From Gordonia bronchialis DSM 43247 (GTDB lineage Bacteria > Actinomycetota > Actinomycetes > Mycobacteriales > Mycobacteriaceae): DNA of 64,000 bases. Positions 46,666-54,192 of this stretch are shown piece after piece. The notes beneath the pieces are model-generated. The model made no database searches. It was not told the DNA's origin and worked only from the letters and a program-made list of their open reading frames with translations. Position 1 is the stretch's first letter; every line of letters begins with the position of its first letter. Both the position numbers and the translations under genes were made by a program. The stretch lies in contig NC_013441.1 in NCBI RefSeq assembly GCF_000024785.1, positions 1,860,001-1,924,000 on the forward strand, in the 5' to 3' direction.

Positions 46666-47610
46666 ATGGGCCAGGTCGAGCGGCTTTCCATTCCGGGGGA
46701 TCCGGAGTGGGAAGCGGCGTCGGCAGCGGTTTCCGACGCCTACTTTCCGCATACGCTGGATCCGCGGGAGGCGGGTAGTACGGCGTTCGACGCCGATGTG
46801 GCGGTTACCATGCTCGGGCCGCTGCGCATCGCGCGGATCGGCTGGGGGGCGGAGGTGGCTATCCACACCGAGCATCCGGGCGCCTACGGCATCAACGTCC
46901 CGCTCGGGGGTGTGCTGGAAACCCGGGTCGGCGGTAATGCGGTGGTCTCCACCAACGGGCTGGCCACGGTGAACCCGCCGGACACCCCGGCCGAGATCAC
47001 ACGGTGGTCGAGTACGTGCACGATTGTGGGCGTCAAGATCGACCGGGATTTTCTGCAGCACGAACTCTGCCGCGTCACGGGGCGACCCGACGCCACCATC
47101 CCGGATCAGCTGGATCTGCACTCACCGGAGGGGGCGAGCTGGTTCCGCCTCGTTCAGTCCATCGCGGGTCAGCCGACCGACGACCCGCTCCTGGCCAATC
47201 CGCTCATCGCCCAGCAACTCGCCGGGTCGCTGACCGATGCCTTCCTGCTCGCCGCCGTGCCCGACGATCCGGCCGATCTGAGCCGGCTGCAGCCGCGCAT
47301 CGTGACGCGGGTACTCGACGCGCTACGGGCCGATCCGGCCCGGCCGTGGTCGGCCGCCGACATGGCCGATGTCGCCGGCGTGAGTGTCCGTCGCCTCCAG
47401 GAGGGCTTCCGTGAGTACGTCGGACGGACCCCGCGGGAGTGCCTCACCGAGATCCGGCTCGCCGCCGTCCACGCCGACCTGACCTCGGGTGCGGTGGCCT
47501 CGGTGACCGATGCGGCGATGAAATGGGGGTTCACCCACACCGGTCGGTTCGCCGCCGCATTCCGCACCAAGTACGGGGTGGCTCCGTCGCAGGTGTTGCG
47601 CGAAGCGTGA
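46666..47610 (+). CDS. pheR: AraC/XylS-family transcriptional activator of the phenol hydroxylase operon
   Basis: 314 aa from ATG at 46666 after GAGGAG. The N-terminal AraC-binding-like sensor domain (~60-180) includes YGINVPLGGVLETRVGG. The C-terminal double helix-turn-helix (~215-314) has WSAADMADVAGVSVRRLQEG and a second recognition helix with VTDAAMKWGFTHTGRFAAAF. Divergent orientation next to pheA2A1 parallels PheR of Rhodococcus. A TTGACA hexamer occurs at ~46590 in the shared promoter region. The effector is presumably phenol (inference). Confidence 0.85.
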   Translation: MGQVERLSIPGDPEWEAASAAVSDAYFPHTLDPREAGSTAFDADVAVTMLGPLRIARIGWGAEVAIHTEHPGAYGINVPLGGVLETRVGGNAVVSTNGLATVNPPDTPAEITRWSSTCTIVGVKIDRDFLQHELCRVTGRPDATIPDQLDLHSPEGASWFRLVQSIAGQPTDDPLLANPLIAQQLAGSLTDAFLLAAVPDDPADLSRLQPRIVTRVLDALRADPARPWSAADMADVAGVSVRRLQEGFREYVGRTPRECLTEIRLAAVHADLTSGAVASVTDAAMKWGFTHTGRFAAAFRTKYGVAPSQVLREA

Positions 47611-47614
47611 GGCG

Positions 47615-47651
47615 CGATCACCGCCGCCCGAACCCCGGGCGGCGGTGATCG
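47615..47651. terminator. Strong bidirectional hairpin terminator
   Basis: A perfect 16-bp stem, CGATCACCGCCGCCCG (47615-47630) with its complement (47636-47651), and a 5-nt loop. It lies five bases after the pheR stop and just before the end of the convergent metE remnant. No U-tract follows, which is usual for actinobacterial intrinsic terminators. Confidence 0.85.
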
Positions 47652-47672
47652 TGTCGTGCTACCTACTCCGGA

Positions 47673-48697
47673 TCAGACGAGCTGTTCGCGCATGGTCTGC
47701 GCGGCGGCGACCATGTTCCGCAGCGACTCGACCACCTCGCCGGTGTCGCGGGTTTTGAGGCCGCAGTCCGGATTCACCCAGAGACGCTGCGCATCAACGG
47801 CTTTGAGTGCCGATGCGAGGGAGTTCTCGATCTCGGCGGTACCTGGAACGCGCGGAGAGTGGATGTCGTAGACACCCGGGCCCACCGCATTGGCGAAGCC
47901 GATCGCATTGAGATCGTCGAGTACCTCCATGTGTGAGCGGGCGGCCTCGATCGAGGTGACGTCCGCGTCGAGGGCGGCGATCGCACCGATCACCTCACCG
48001 AACTCCGAATAGCACAGGTGTATACCGCGCCGGCCAATTCGGGTAGACCGCCGACGGCATCGGTCACCAGTGACGGTTCGTCGAACTGGACCCATTCCAC
48101 GCCGGCGTCGACGAGATGATCGAGTAACTCGAAGTAGGCCGGTACGACGTCGTCGATACGCGTGATCGGATGGGGCGCACCGTCAACCGCCTTGCACAGG
48201 GTGAGGAAGGTGACCGGGCCGAGTACGACCGGCCGGGCGGGGATCCCGAGCGCGTGGGCCGCGGCGATCTCGGCGAGAATCTTCTCCGGCCGCAGGCGGA
48301 ACGTGGTCGCCGCCGAGATCTCCGGCACCAGATAGTGATAGTTGGTGTCGAACCACTTGGTCATCTCGAGCGGCGCGATCTCCGTGGTCCCGCGGGCCGC
48401 GGCGAAGTACCGGTCGAGCGGATCGGTGACCCCGGCGACCCGAGGCGGAAGCGCGTCGAGCATGACCGCGGTGTCGAGGACGTGGTCGTAGAACGAGAAG
48501 GTGTTGACCGGGACCGAATCAAGCCCGGCCGCAACGAGTTCGGTCCAGGTCTGGCGCCGCAGATCGGCGGCGACGGTGTGGAGGTCGGCGGCCGGCACGC
48601 GGCCCGCCCAGTATCCTTCGACGGCACGTTTGAGTTCGCGGCCGGGTCCGATGCGGGCGGTACCGAGAACGGTCGCGGTGAACGGTCGTGGTGACAT
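47673..48697 (-). pseudogene. metE: Cobalamin-independent methionine synthase remnant with large internal deletion
   Basis: The start at 48697 ([19 protein letters not shown]) begins a normal MetE N-terminal domain for ~220 codons, up to [10 protein letters not shown] and [10 protein letters not shown]. The frame then shifts at ~48023-48030 and is joined to the MetE C-terminus ([11 protein letters not shown] ... NPDCGLKTR ... MREQLV). About 400 central residues are absent from a protein normally ~750 aa. The N-terminal frame stops at 47990. The remaining C-terminal part still carries the zinc ligands seen in E. coli MetE (HxC, Glu, and Cys in NPDCG). A cobalamin riboswitch precedes it. The enzyme cannot be functional as written. 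Confidence 0.93.
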
Positions 48698-48854
48698 GTG
48701 TGTACTCCTGCAGGACAGACGGATGGTCTCCCCGCCCTGCATGGGTACGTCGAGCAAGCCCCTCCGGCGCCGAAAAGGTGGTACAGACACCGTGATTCGC
48801 CAGTTCGACCTGCGCCCATTCCACGAGGCGGCGAGCCACCGGACGCAGCGCGTC

Positions 48855-49035
48855 CGGTACACCTGGCAGGTCTTCGGGCTCACCGGCGTGCGACGTCGAT
48901 GGACGTGGCTCCTACTGGCCGTCGCTTCCCGGACCCGCAGGTCCAGTGCTCGTTGACGGCGGTCGTTCCGGCATACCGCTGCGGGACAGCTCCGGATTCA
49001 CACCGGATTCCCTCTCACCCGACCGTTCACCGAAC
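48855..49035 (-). promoter_or_regulatory. Cobalamin riboswitch upstream of the metE remnant
   Basis: Read on the minus strand, the region has GAATCCGGTGTGAATCCGG (49010-48992), CTGTCCCGCAGCGGTATG and the classic B12 box GCCCGAAGACCTGCC (48879-48865). In many bacteria B12 binding to such a leader shuts off metE when MetH can work. It lies ~160 nt before the metE start. The 469-bp gap 48698-49166 otherwise holds only the leader's expression platform and no recognisable gene. Confidence 0.93.
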
Positions 49036-49166
49036 GGGCGGGCTCGACGCCGGCCGGTGTCGTAGGGGCTCCATGATCGACACGGTCGGCGAACCAACTG
49101 CACCACCGACCATAGTGGATGCCGCGCGTCCGGCAGGACCGGGTACCCCGGAGGGCGACGCGGCGA

Positions 49167-49619
49167 TCAGGCCGGCACGGGGTGGGCGGCGCGCTGTTGT
49201 GCGGCGGCCCGATGCAGGATGCGGTGCGCGCCGCGATACAGATGACTGTGCTCCGAGGTCGACGACCAGAGGCGTCCGCCCGCCTGGCGCAGCAACTCGG
49301 CGGCCAGCGTCGACGCCGTGCGCGGCGGGATCACCAGAACGGTCACGTCGGCGCGCTCGGCGGTGATGCACATCAGCGGCAGCGTCTCCGGTCCCTGCGC
49401 GGAGTCCAGACCGGGATAGCGGCCCAGGTTGCGCCAGTTGACCTCGATACCGGTGATGGTGCCCAGACGCTCACGGGCAGCCGACTGCAGTCCGCCGAGT
49501 TCGGTGGAGATGTGGTCGGTGTAGGGCAGCCACGCACCGCCGATGACGTCGGATAGGTCGGCGGCGAGGCTCAGGCGCGTCGGGCCCAGGGTGGGCGCCG
49601 GCGCGCTCCCGGCGGTCAT
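49167..49619 (-). CDS. DUF5994-like actinobacterial protein
   Basis: 150 aa from ATG at 49619 (MTAGSAPAPTLGPTRLSL). Segments LSDVIGGAWLPYTDHISTEL and VTVLVIPPRTASTLAAELLR resemble the DUF5994 family as I remember it; members are cytosolic and of unknown function. The start overlaps the stop of a tiny upstream reading frame (ATGA). No membrane span or catalytic motif is visible. Confidence 0.65.
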   Translation of the reverse strand: MTAGSAPAPTLGPTRLSLAADLSDVIGGAWLPYTDHISTELGGLQSAARERLGTITGIEVNWRNLGRYPGLDSAQGPETLPLMCITAERADVTVLVIPPRTASTLAAELLRQAGGRLWSSTSEHSHLYRGAHRILHRAAAQQRAAHPVPA

Positions 49620-49741
49620 TGCTGTCCGGTGGAGGAGGAGTCGACGTCGGAGTCGGAGAACTCGAGGTCGACGGTCGCCGTTGTCGCGGCATCGGTATGC
49701 GGTGCGGCATCGGGATGAGAGAAGAGGGGATCGGCGTTCAC
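49616..49741 (-). CDS. Possible small acidic protein coupled to the DUF5994-like gene
   Basis: 41 codons from GTG at 49741: VNADPLFSHPDAAPH, then a Thr/Asp/Ser-rich acidic tail ending STGQQ. The stop overlaps the next start as ATGA, a strong hint of real translation, but the ribosome-binding site is weak and the composition is low complexity. It may be a leader peptide or a short partner. No homologue is known to me. Confidence 0.35.
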   Translation of the reverse strand: MNADPLFSHPDAAPHTDAATTATVDLEFSDSDVDSSSTGQQ

Positions 49742-49841
49742 CGGAGGTCCAATCAGTTCGTGCGGTCGTCAGATTCGTCGCCGCCATCTCGACTCTACGC
49801 GTGGGGGGCCCGGCCACCCGCCAGCGGGTGCGGCGAGTCGC

Positions 49842-50168
49842 TCAACTGCCCCGGTACGTCGAGTAGGCGAACGGGCTCAGGAGCAGCGGGACGTGATGGT
49901 GGCGGTCGGGGTCGTCGATCTCGAAACAGATGTCGACCTCGGGGTAGAAACCGGTGATGTCGTTGTCGGCGAACCAGTTCCCGGTGTCGAAGACGAGGTG
50001 ATAGATCCCGGGGACCAGTGCCTCGGTGGTGACCTGCCCGATCCGGCCATCGGAATCGGTGACGCCCGAAGACAATTCGGTGCCACTGGCATCCTGCAGG
50101 ACCACGGCGACGCCGGCCGCCGGAGCGCCCGTCACCGCGTCGAGCACATGGGTGGACAGCCCGCTCAT
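49842..50168 (-). CDS. uraH: 5-hydroxyisourate hydrolase (transthyretin-like)
   Basis: 108 aa. It hydrolyses 5-hydroxyisourate, the product of urate oxidation, to OHCU. Hallmarks are the N-terminal LSTHVLDAVTGAPA with catalytic His, FPEVD-like GFYPEVDICFEI, HHHVPLLLSPFAYSTY and the C-terminal signature YRGS. It overlaps uraD by 4 nt (ATGA), so the two consecutive pathway enzymes are co-translated. Urate oxidase, which should precede them in the pathway, is not in the window. Confidence 0.96.
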   Translation of the reverse strand: MSGLSTHVLDAVTGAPAAGVAVVLQDASGTELSSGVTDSDGRIGQVTTEALVPGIYHLVFDTGNWFADNDITGFYPEVDICFEIDDPDRHHHVPLLLSPFAYSTYRGS

Positions 50169-50698
50169 ACGTCGGCGACCTCGCCGGCGAAACGTCCCGC
50201 CGGTGCCAGCATGCGCTGCAGGCGGCTCCGGTTGATCTTGGCCAGTTCCATGCGCAGCACCCTACGCTCGGTGGCCGGGTCATTGCGCAGACGCTGCTCG
50301 AGGATGGCGAGGAGTTCATCGGCGGGCCGGCCGTTGGCGAATACGAGGTAGACGTGCCCGAACTTCTCGTCGTAGGCCTCGTTGAGTTCGCGCAGCCGCG
50401 CCAGTACCGCCGGATCGGCCCCCGCCACACCCGACTGCTCCCGCTTCGACGACGGGTTGTCGGGTCGTTCACCGATGCGGGGATGGCCGGCCAACGCCTC
50501 GTCGAGGTCGGCGTCGGTGAGTTCGGCCAGGATCAGGTCCGCGTACTCCAGCAGCGCCTCCTCGTCGGGAAACGGTCTGGCCCGGGCCACCCGCAGCGCC
50601 CAGATCGATGAACTGCAGCATTCGTAGAGCGCGCTGATCGCCTGTCTCTCCGTCAGTCCGTTGAAACTGTCGATACCGCGCCAATCGACTCGTCGCAT
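50165..50698 (-). CDS. uraD: OHCU decarboxylase
   Basis: 177 aa. It decarboxylates 2-oxo-4-hydroxy-4-carboxy-5-ureidoimidazoline to (S)-allantoin. All-helical family: N-terminal FNGLTERQAISALYECCSS, the catalytic His motif AGHPRIGE (His ~72), SSKREQSGV, LNEAYDEKFGHVYLVFANG and the C-terminal RVLRMELAKINRSRL. It lies 10 bp downstream of the permease fusion and overlaps uraH, forming a permease-uraD-uraH operon. Confidence 0.95.
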   Translation of the reverse strand: MRRVDWRGIDSFNGLTERQAISALYECCSSSIWALRVARARPFPDEEALLEYADLILAELTDADLDEALAGHPRIGERPDNPSSKREQSGVAGADPAVLARLRELNEAYDEKFGHVYLVFANGRPADELLAILEQRLRNDPATERRVLRMELAKINRSRLQRMLAPAGRFAGEVADV

Positions 50699-50708
50699 GC
50701 CGCTCAGC

Positions 50709-52706
50709 CTAGGAGAGTTCGGGCTGACGACTGAAACGCGCGGAGGTGATGGGGTTGGCGTCGGCCACGAGGTCGTCGAAGCGGTAGTTGGCGATCTTCG
50801 CGATCTCGATGAGCGCGAACGACTTCTCGGACGTCTCCGCGTTGTCCATCCGCGACCAGCCGTGCCGCAGGACGCGGTCGTAGCGTTCGGTCTCGCGGGC
50901 GCAGATCACCAGCGGGAACCCGAAGTGCTCGCGGTAGGCCGAGGCGAGGTTGACGACGTTCTCGTGCTCGGTCTCCTCGAGATGGGACAGTCCCTTGTGG
51001 TCGACGGCGATCAGTTCGCCGGTCTCGGCGTCCTCGGCACCGAGATCGGGGAAGGCGCGGATCAGTTCGAGGTGCTGCGCGTCGCTGCCGGTGAGCATGG
51101 CCTCCTGGAAGGCGCTGCGCAGGTCGTGCACGTCTTCGAAGGGCCGCTGCTCGAAGGCGCGGTCGAGGACCCAGTCGACGTGCTGGACGACGCCGCCGAA
51201 GGTGTCGCGGAACTGTTCCTTGGTCATCGTGTTGACCTCGTCGAGGGTGATCGACCCACCGCCGGCAACCGCGGGTCCGCGCTTGGCGATGTGGAAGAAC
51301 AGAAGGTTCAACAGGATCGCCGAGATCGCACCCATCGTGATGCCGGTCGAGAAGGGTATCTGCAAGAAGATGTTGGGCATCGCCTGATCGACGCCGGGCA
51401 GGGCCGGAACGTCCACCATGGTGCCGTCCTTGGCGATCACCGTGCTCGGTGGTGACGACTGCGAGTGCTCGACGTAGAGCGCGATCGCCAGGGAGGTGGC
51501 AGAGATGATGAGGTTGCGGTGGTCGGTGAAGTCGACGGTGGTCAGCGTCTGGATGCCGACGATCGCGACGGTGGCGAACATGATCAGCGCGGCGCCGCCG
51601 AGCACCGGTGCCGGGATCGATTCGACGATCTTGGCCAGCTTGGGCAGTACGCCGAGGATGATCATGATGACACCGGCGCAGGCGACCACCCAGCGGCTCT
51701 TGACCCCGGTCAGCCGAACCAGACCCACGTTCTCGGAGAACGCGGTGTACGGGAAGGAGTTGAACGAGCCGCCGATCACCGTCGCCAACCCGTCCGCGCG
51801 GACGGTGGCGGCGATGTCGCTCTTCTTGATGCGTTTGCCGACGATCTCACCGGTCGCGAAGACCGAACCGGTCGATTCGACGATCACGACGAGCAACACC
51901 ACGATCAGCGAGACGATCGCCACCAGGTCGAAGCGCGGCCAGCCGAAGGCGAACGGAGGGGTGAAACCCACCCAACTCGCCTCGCCGACGCTGCTGAAAT
52001 TCGCGTCGCCGAGCAGCCAGGCGACGAAGGTCCCGACCGCGAGTCCCATCAGCACCGCGATGGTCGCCATGAACCCGCGGAAGAAGCGCTGCATCAACAC
52101 GATCAGCAGGATCGTGCCGAGGGCATAGAGGTTCCACCGGGGGTTGGCGGGGTCGTGGTCGTGGGTCGCCGGGTCACTGATCGCGTCGCCGGCACCGATC
52201 GGCAGCAGACAGATGCCGATGATGGTGATCAGGGTGCCGGTCACCACGGCCGGCAGGAACCGGATGAGTTTGGCGAAGAACGGCGCGATGAGGAACGTGA
52301 AGACGCCCGCGGCGATGACCGCGCCGTACACGGTCTGCAGGCCGACACGGGCCGCGTGTTCGCCGGTGCCCGCGTTGTCGTTGGCGATCTTGATCACCGG
52401 CGCGAGGGTGGCGAAGGTGATGCCCTGCAGGAGCGGCAGACGCACGCCGATCTTCCAGAATCCGACCGCCTGGAGCAGCGACGCGATGCCGCACGTGAAG
52501 AGGTCTGCGGTGATGAGCATCGTCAGCGCTTCGTCGTCGAGGTTGATCGCGCGGGCGATCAGCAACGGCACCAGGACCGCGCCCGCGTAGAACGCGACGA
52601 CGTGCTGGGCACCGAGCGCGACCATCTTGCCGACCGGGGGAACCTGGTCGACGGGGTGGACGCGCTTGTTCCTCGGGGTGGCTGCCGGGACGGCTTCGGT
52701 CGTCAT
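50709..52706 (-). CDS. NCS2 purine permease fused to a degenerate OHCU-decarboxylase-like domain
   Basis: 665 aa. Residues ~20-480 are a nucleobase:cation symporter-2 (uracil/xanthine/urate type): GAQHVVAFYAGAVLVPLL, LQGITFATLAPV, the signature-region segment FNSFPYTAFSENVGLV and ~12-14 membrane helices. Residues ~485-665 (SITLDEVNTMTKEQFRDTFG onward) are a UraD-like helical domain. Its catalytic HPDL motif reads FPDLG (Phe ~552), so the His base is missing, while the C-terminal FALIEIAKIANYRFDDL is conserved. It probably imports urate or xanthine; the fused domain may bind pathway intermediates or tether UraD/UraH. Confidence 0.9.
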   Translation of the reverse strand: MTTEAVPAATPRNKRVHPVDQVPPVGKMVALGAQHVVAFYAGAVLVPLLIARAINLDDEALTMLITADLFTCGIASLLQAVGFWKIGVRLPLLQGITFATLAPVIKIANDNAGTGEHAARVGLQTVYGAVIAAGVFTFLIAPFFAKLIRFLPAVVTGTLITIIGICLLPIGAGDAISDPATHDHDPANPRWNLYALGTILLIVLMQRFFRGFMATIAVLMGLAVGTFVAWLLGDANFSSVGEASWVGFTPPFAFGWPRFDLVAIVSLIVVLLVVIVESTGSVFATGEIVGKRIKKSDIAATVRADGLATVIGGSFNSFPYTAFSENVGLVRLTGVKSRWVVACAGVIMIILGVLPKLAKIVESIPAPVLGGAALIMFATVAIVGIQTLTTVDFTDHRNLIISATSLAIALYVEHSQSSPPSTVIAKDGTMVDVPALPGVDQAMPNIFLQIPFSTGITMGAISAILLNLLFFHIAKRGPAVAGGGSITLDEVNTMTKEQFRDTFGGVVQHVDWVLDRAFEQRPFEDVHDLRSAFQEAMLTGSDAQHLELIRAFPDLGAEDAETGELIAVDHKGLSHLEETEHENVVNLASAYREHFGFPLVICARETERYDRVLRHGWSRMDNAETSEKSFALIEIAKIANYRFDDLVADANPITSARFSRQPELS

Positions 52707-52839
52707 TGGTCTCCTACCGTGATCGCTACGGGGGGAATCATGGACCCACGGACGCGACCTCGCCAGACGGCGGATCGTATATTGCGTCAGGGTTAATCCG
52801 ACGGACCGACGATGTCCTCGGATGGTGATCGGAGGTGCG

Positions 52840-53427
52840 ATGTCGTCGCGTGAACCGCATGCGGGCCGGGGTGCCGAAGCGTCCGGACGGGTACTGGGAG
52901 TGGTGCTCGCCGCCGGTGCCGGAAGCCGCTTCGGGATGCCGAAAATCCTTGCACATCAAGGAGACTGGCTGCGCTCGGCAGTGGCGGCACTGCACGACGG
53001 CGGGTGTGACGAGGTCGTCGTGGCGATGGGGGCCGCCGCGGTCGCCGTTCCGCGTGGCGCGAGTGCGCTGGTGGTCGAGAACTGGGCGGACGGATTGAGT
53101 GCCTCGGTGTCGGCAGCCATCGGAGCGGCACGTCAGCGGGCGGTGAGCGCCAATGTTCTTTTACAGGTTGTTGACATGCCCGATGTGGGAGCCGATGTGG
53201 TCGCACGTGTCCTGGCCGCCGCGCAGGGTCGTCCCGATGCGCTGGTGCGTGCGCAATTCGACGGCGCGCCATCCCATCCGGTCTACCTCGGTGCCGACCA
53301 TCTACCGGGGGTTCTCGCGGTGCTACGCGGCGACGTGGGCGCGCAGACGTACCTGCGCCGACGCAACGACGTAATCGGCGTCGAGTGCGGGGATCTGGCG
53401 AGTGGGCGTGATCGCGACGTGGAGTGA
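52840..53427 (+). CDS. MobA/CoxI-like molybdenum-cofactor nucleotidyltransferase
   Basis: 195 aa from ATG at 52840 just after GGAGG. It has a nucleotidyltransferase fold: VLGVVLAAGAGSRFGMPKIL (N-terminal G-x-G-x-RFG-x-K loop for NTP binding), VVENWADGLSASVSAAI, LLQVVDMPDVGADVV (metal-binding Asp) and GAPSHPVYLG. This branch makes cytosine- or guanine-dinucleotide molybdenum cofactor, which xanthine-dehydrogenase-type enzymes need. It therefore plausibly supports the xanthine-dehydrogenase-like operon ~22 kb away. Divergent from the purine permease. Confidence 0.85.
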   Translation: MSSREPHAGRGAEASGRVLGVVLAAGAGSRFGMPKILAHQGDWLRSAVAALHDGGCDEVVVAMGAAAVAVPRGASALVVENWADGLSASVSAAIGAARQRAVSANVLLQVVDMPDVGADVVARVLAAAQGRPDALVRAQFDGAPSHPVYLGADHLPGVLAVLRGDVGAQTYLRRRNDVIGVECGDLASGRDRDVE

Positions 53428-53451
53428 ACGCGGTGTGCGGGCTGGGCGCGT

Positions 53452-54075
53452 CTAGGACTGGGCATCGGCCCGGGCGCCCAGGGCGTACATGACGGTGTCG
53501 ACGACGGCCTCGTTGTCGACGCGGCCCTTCTCGTGGCCGGTCAGCCGGGGCTGGGTGCAGCGGAGGAACACCGATCCGATCAGCAGGTAGGCGAGTGCGT
53601 CGGCGTCCGCCCCGTGATCGACGAGACCCGAGTCCTGGGCCGCACGGATGAAGTTGGCGATCGTCGTGATGCTGTGATGGGGGCCGTGATCGTTCTCGGC
53701 CATGACGGCGAAGAGGTCGTCGCGTAGTTCGGCGTCGGCCTGGCTGGCGAGCAGGACATCGAGGCCCGCGTCGAGGAAGGCGCCGACGTTGTCGGTGATG
53801 GCGAGCAGGCCGTTGCGCAGTTCGGCAACGGTCGGCGGTGCCTGCAGGGGTGCTGTCTTGAACTCCAGCACGGGGTGGAGCGTGGCCGAGAAGACCGCCT
53901 CCAGCAGGCCCTGGCGATCGCCGAAGTGATAGAAGATGCTGCCTTCGGAAATGCCCATCCGCGAAGCGATCTCGCGGGTGGTGAGGCGAGCGAGGCCGCG
54001 TTCGCGCAGCACGTCGAGGGTTGCGGCGATGATCTCCTCGCGGCTGGTCTTGGGGGGTCGTCCGCGACGCGTCAC
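53452..54075 (-). CDS. TetR-family transcriptional repressor
   Basis: 207 aa. The N-terminal helix-turn-helix is REEIIAATLDVLRERGLARLTTREIASRMGISEGSIFYHF in outline (~residues 12-51), ending in the recognition helix GISEGSIFYHFGD. The C-terminal domain is the helical ligand-binding half. It is divergent from an MFS exporter, with strong operator-like repeats between them, so it most likely represses that exporter and itself, relieved by an exported compound. Confidence 0.9.
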   Translation of the reverse strand: MTRRGRPPKTSREEIIAATLDVLRERGLARLTTREIASRMGISEGSIFYHFGDRQGLLEAVFSATLHPVLEFKTAPLQAPPTVAELRNGLLAITDNVGAFLDAGLDVLLASQADAELRDDLFAVMAENDHGPHHSITTIANFIRAAQDSGLVDHGADADALAYLLIGSVFLRCTQPRLTGHEKGRVDNEAVVDTVMYALGARADAQS

Positions 54076-54097
54076 AAGTGTGACGATACCGAAGGTG

Positions 54098-54168
54098 AAT
54101 TCTTCTTGAAGAATTGCTCAGAATATGGCTTATTGAGCTGCCACTCAGAATATGCGACACTTGCTGAG
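54098..54168. promoter_or_regulatory. Operator cluster between TetR regulator and MFS exporter
   Basis: AATTCTTC-TT-GAAGAATT (54098-54115) is a perfect 8-bp inverted repeat. CTCAGAATATG occurs twice (54117-54127, 54144-54154), with a partial third copy CTCAGAAAA (54175-54183). Each full copy is completed by a TGAGC/CTGAG arm downstream, giving GCTCA-N13-TGAGC and CTCAG-N15-CTGAG palindromes. This AT-rich segment is the likely binding region for the divergent TetR repressor. Confidence 0.65.
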
Positions 54169-54192
54169 CTTCTACTCAGAAAAGGAGGTCGC

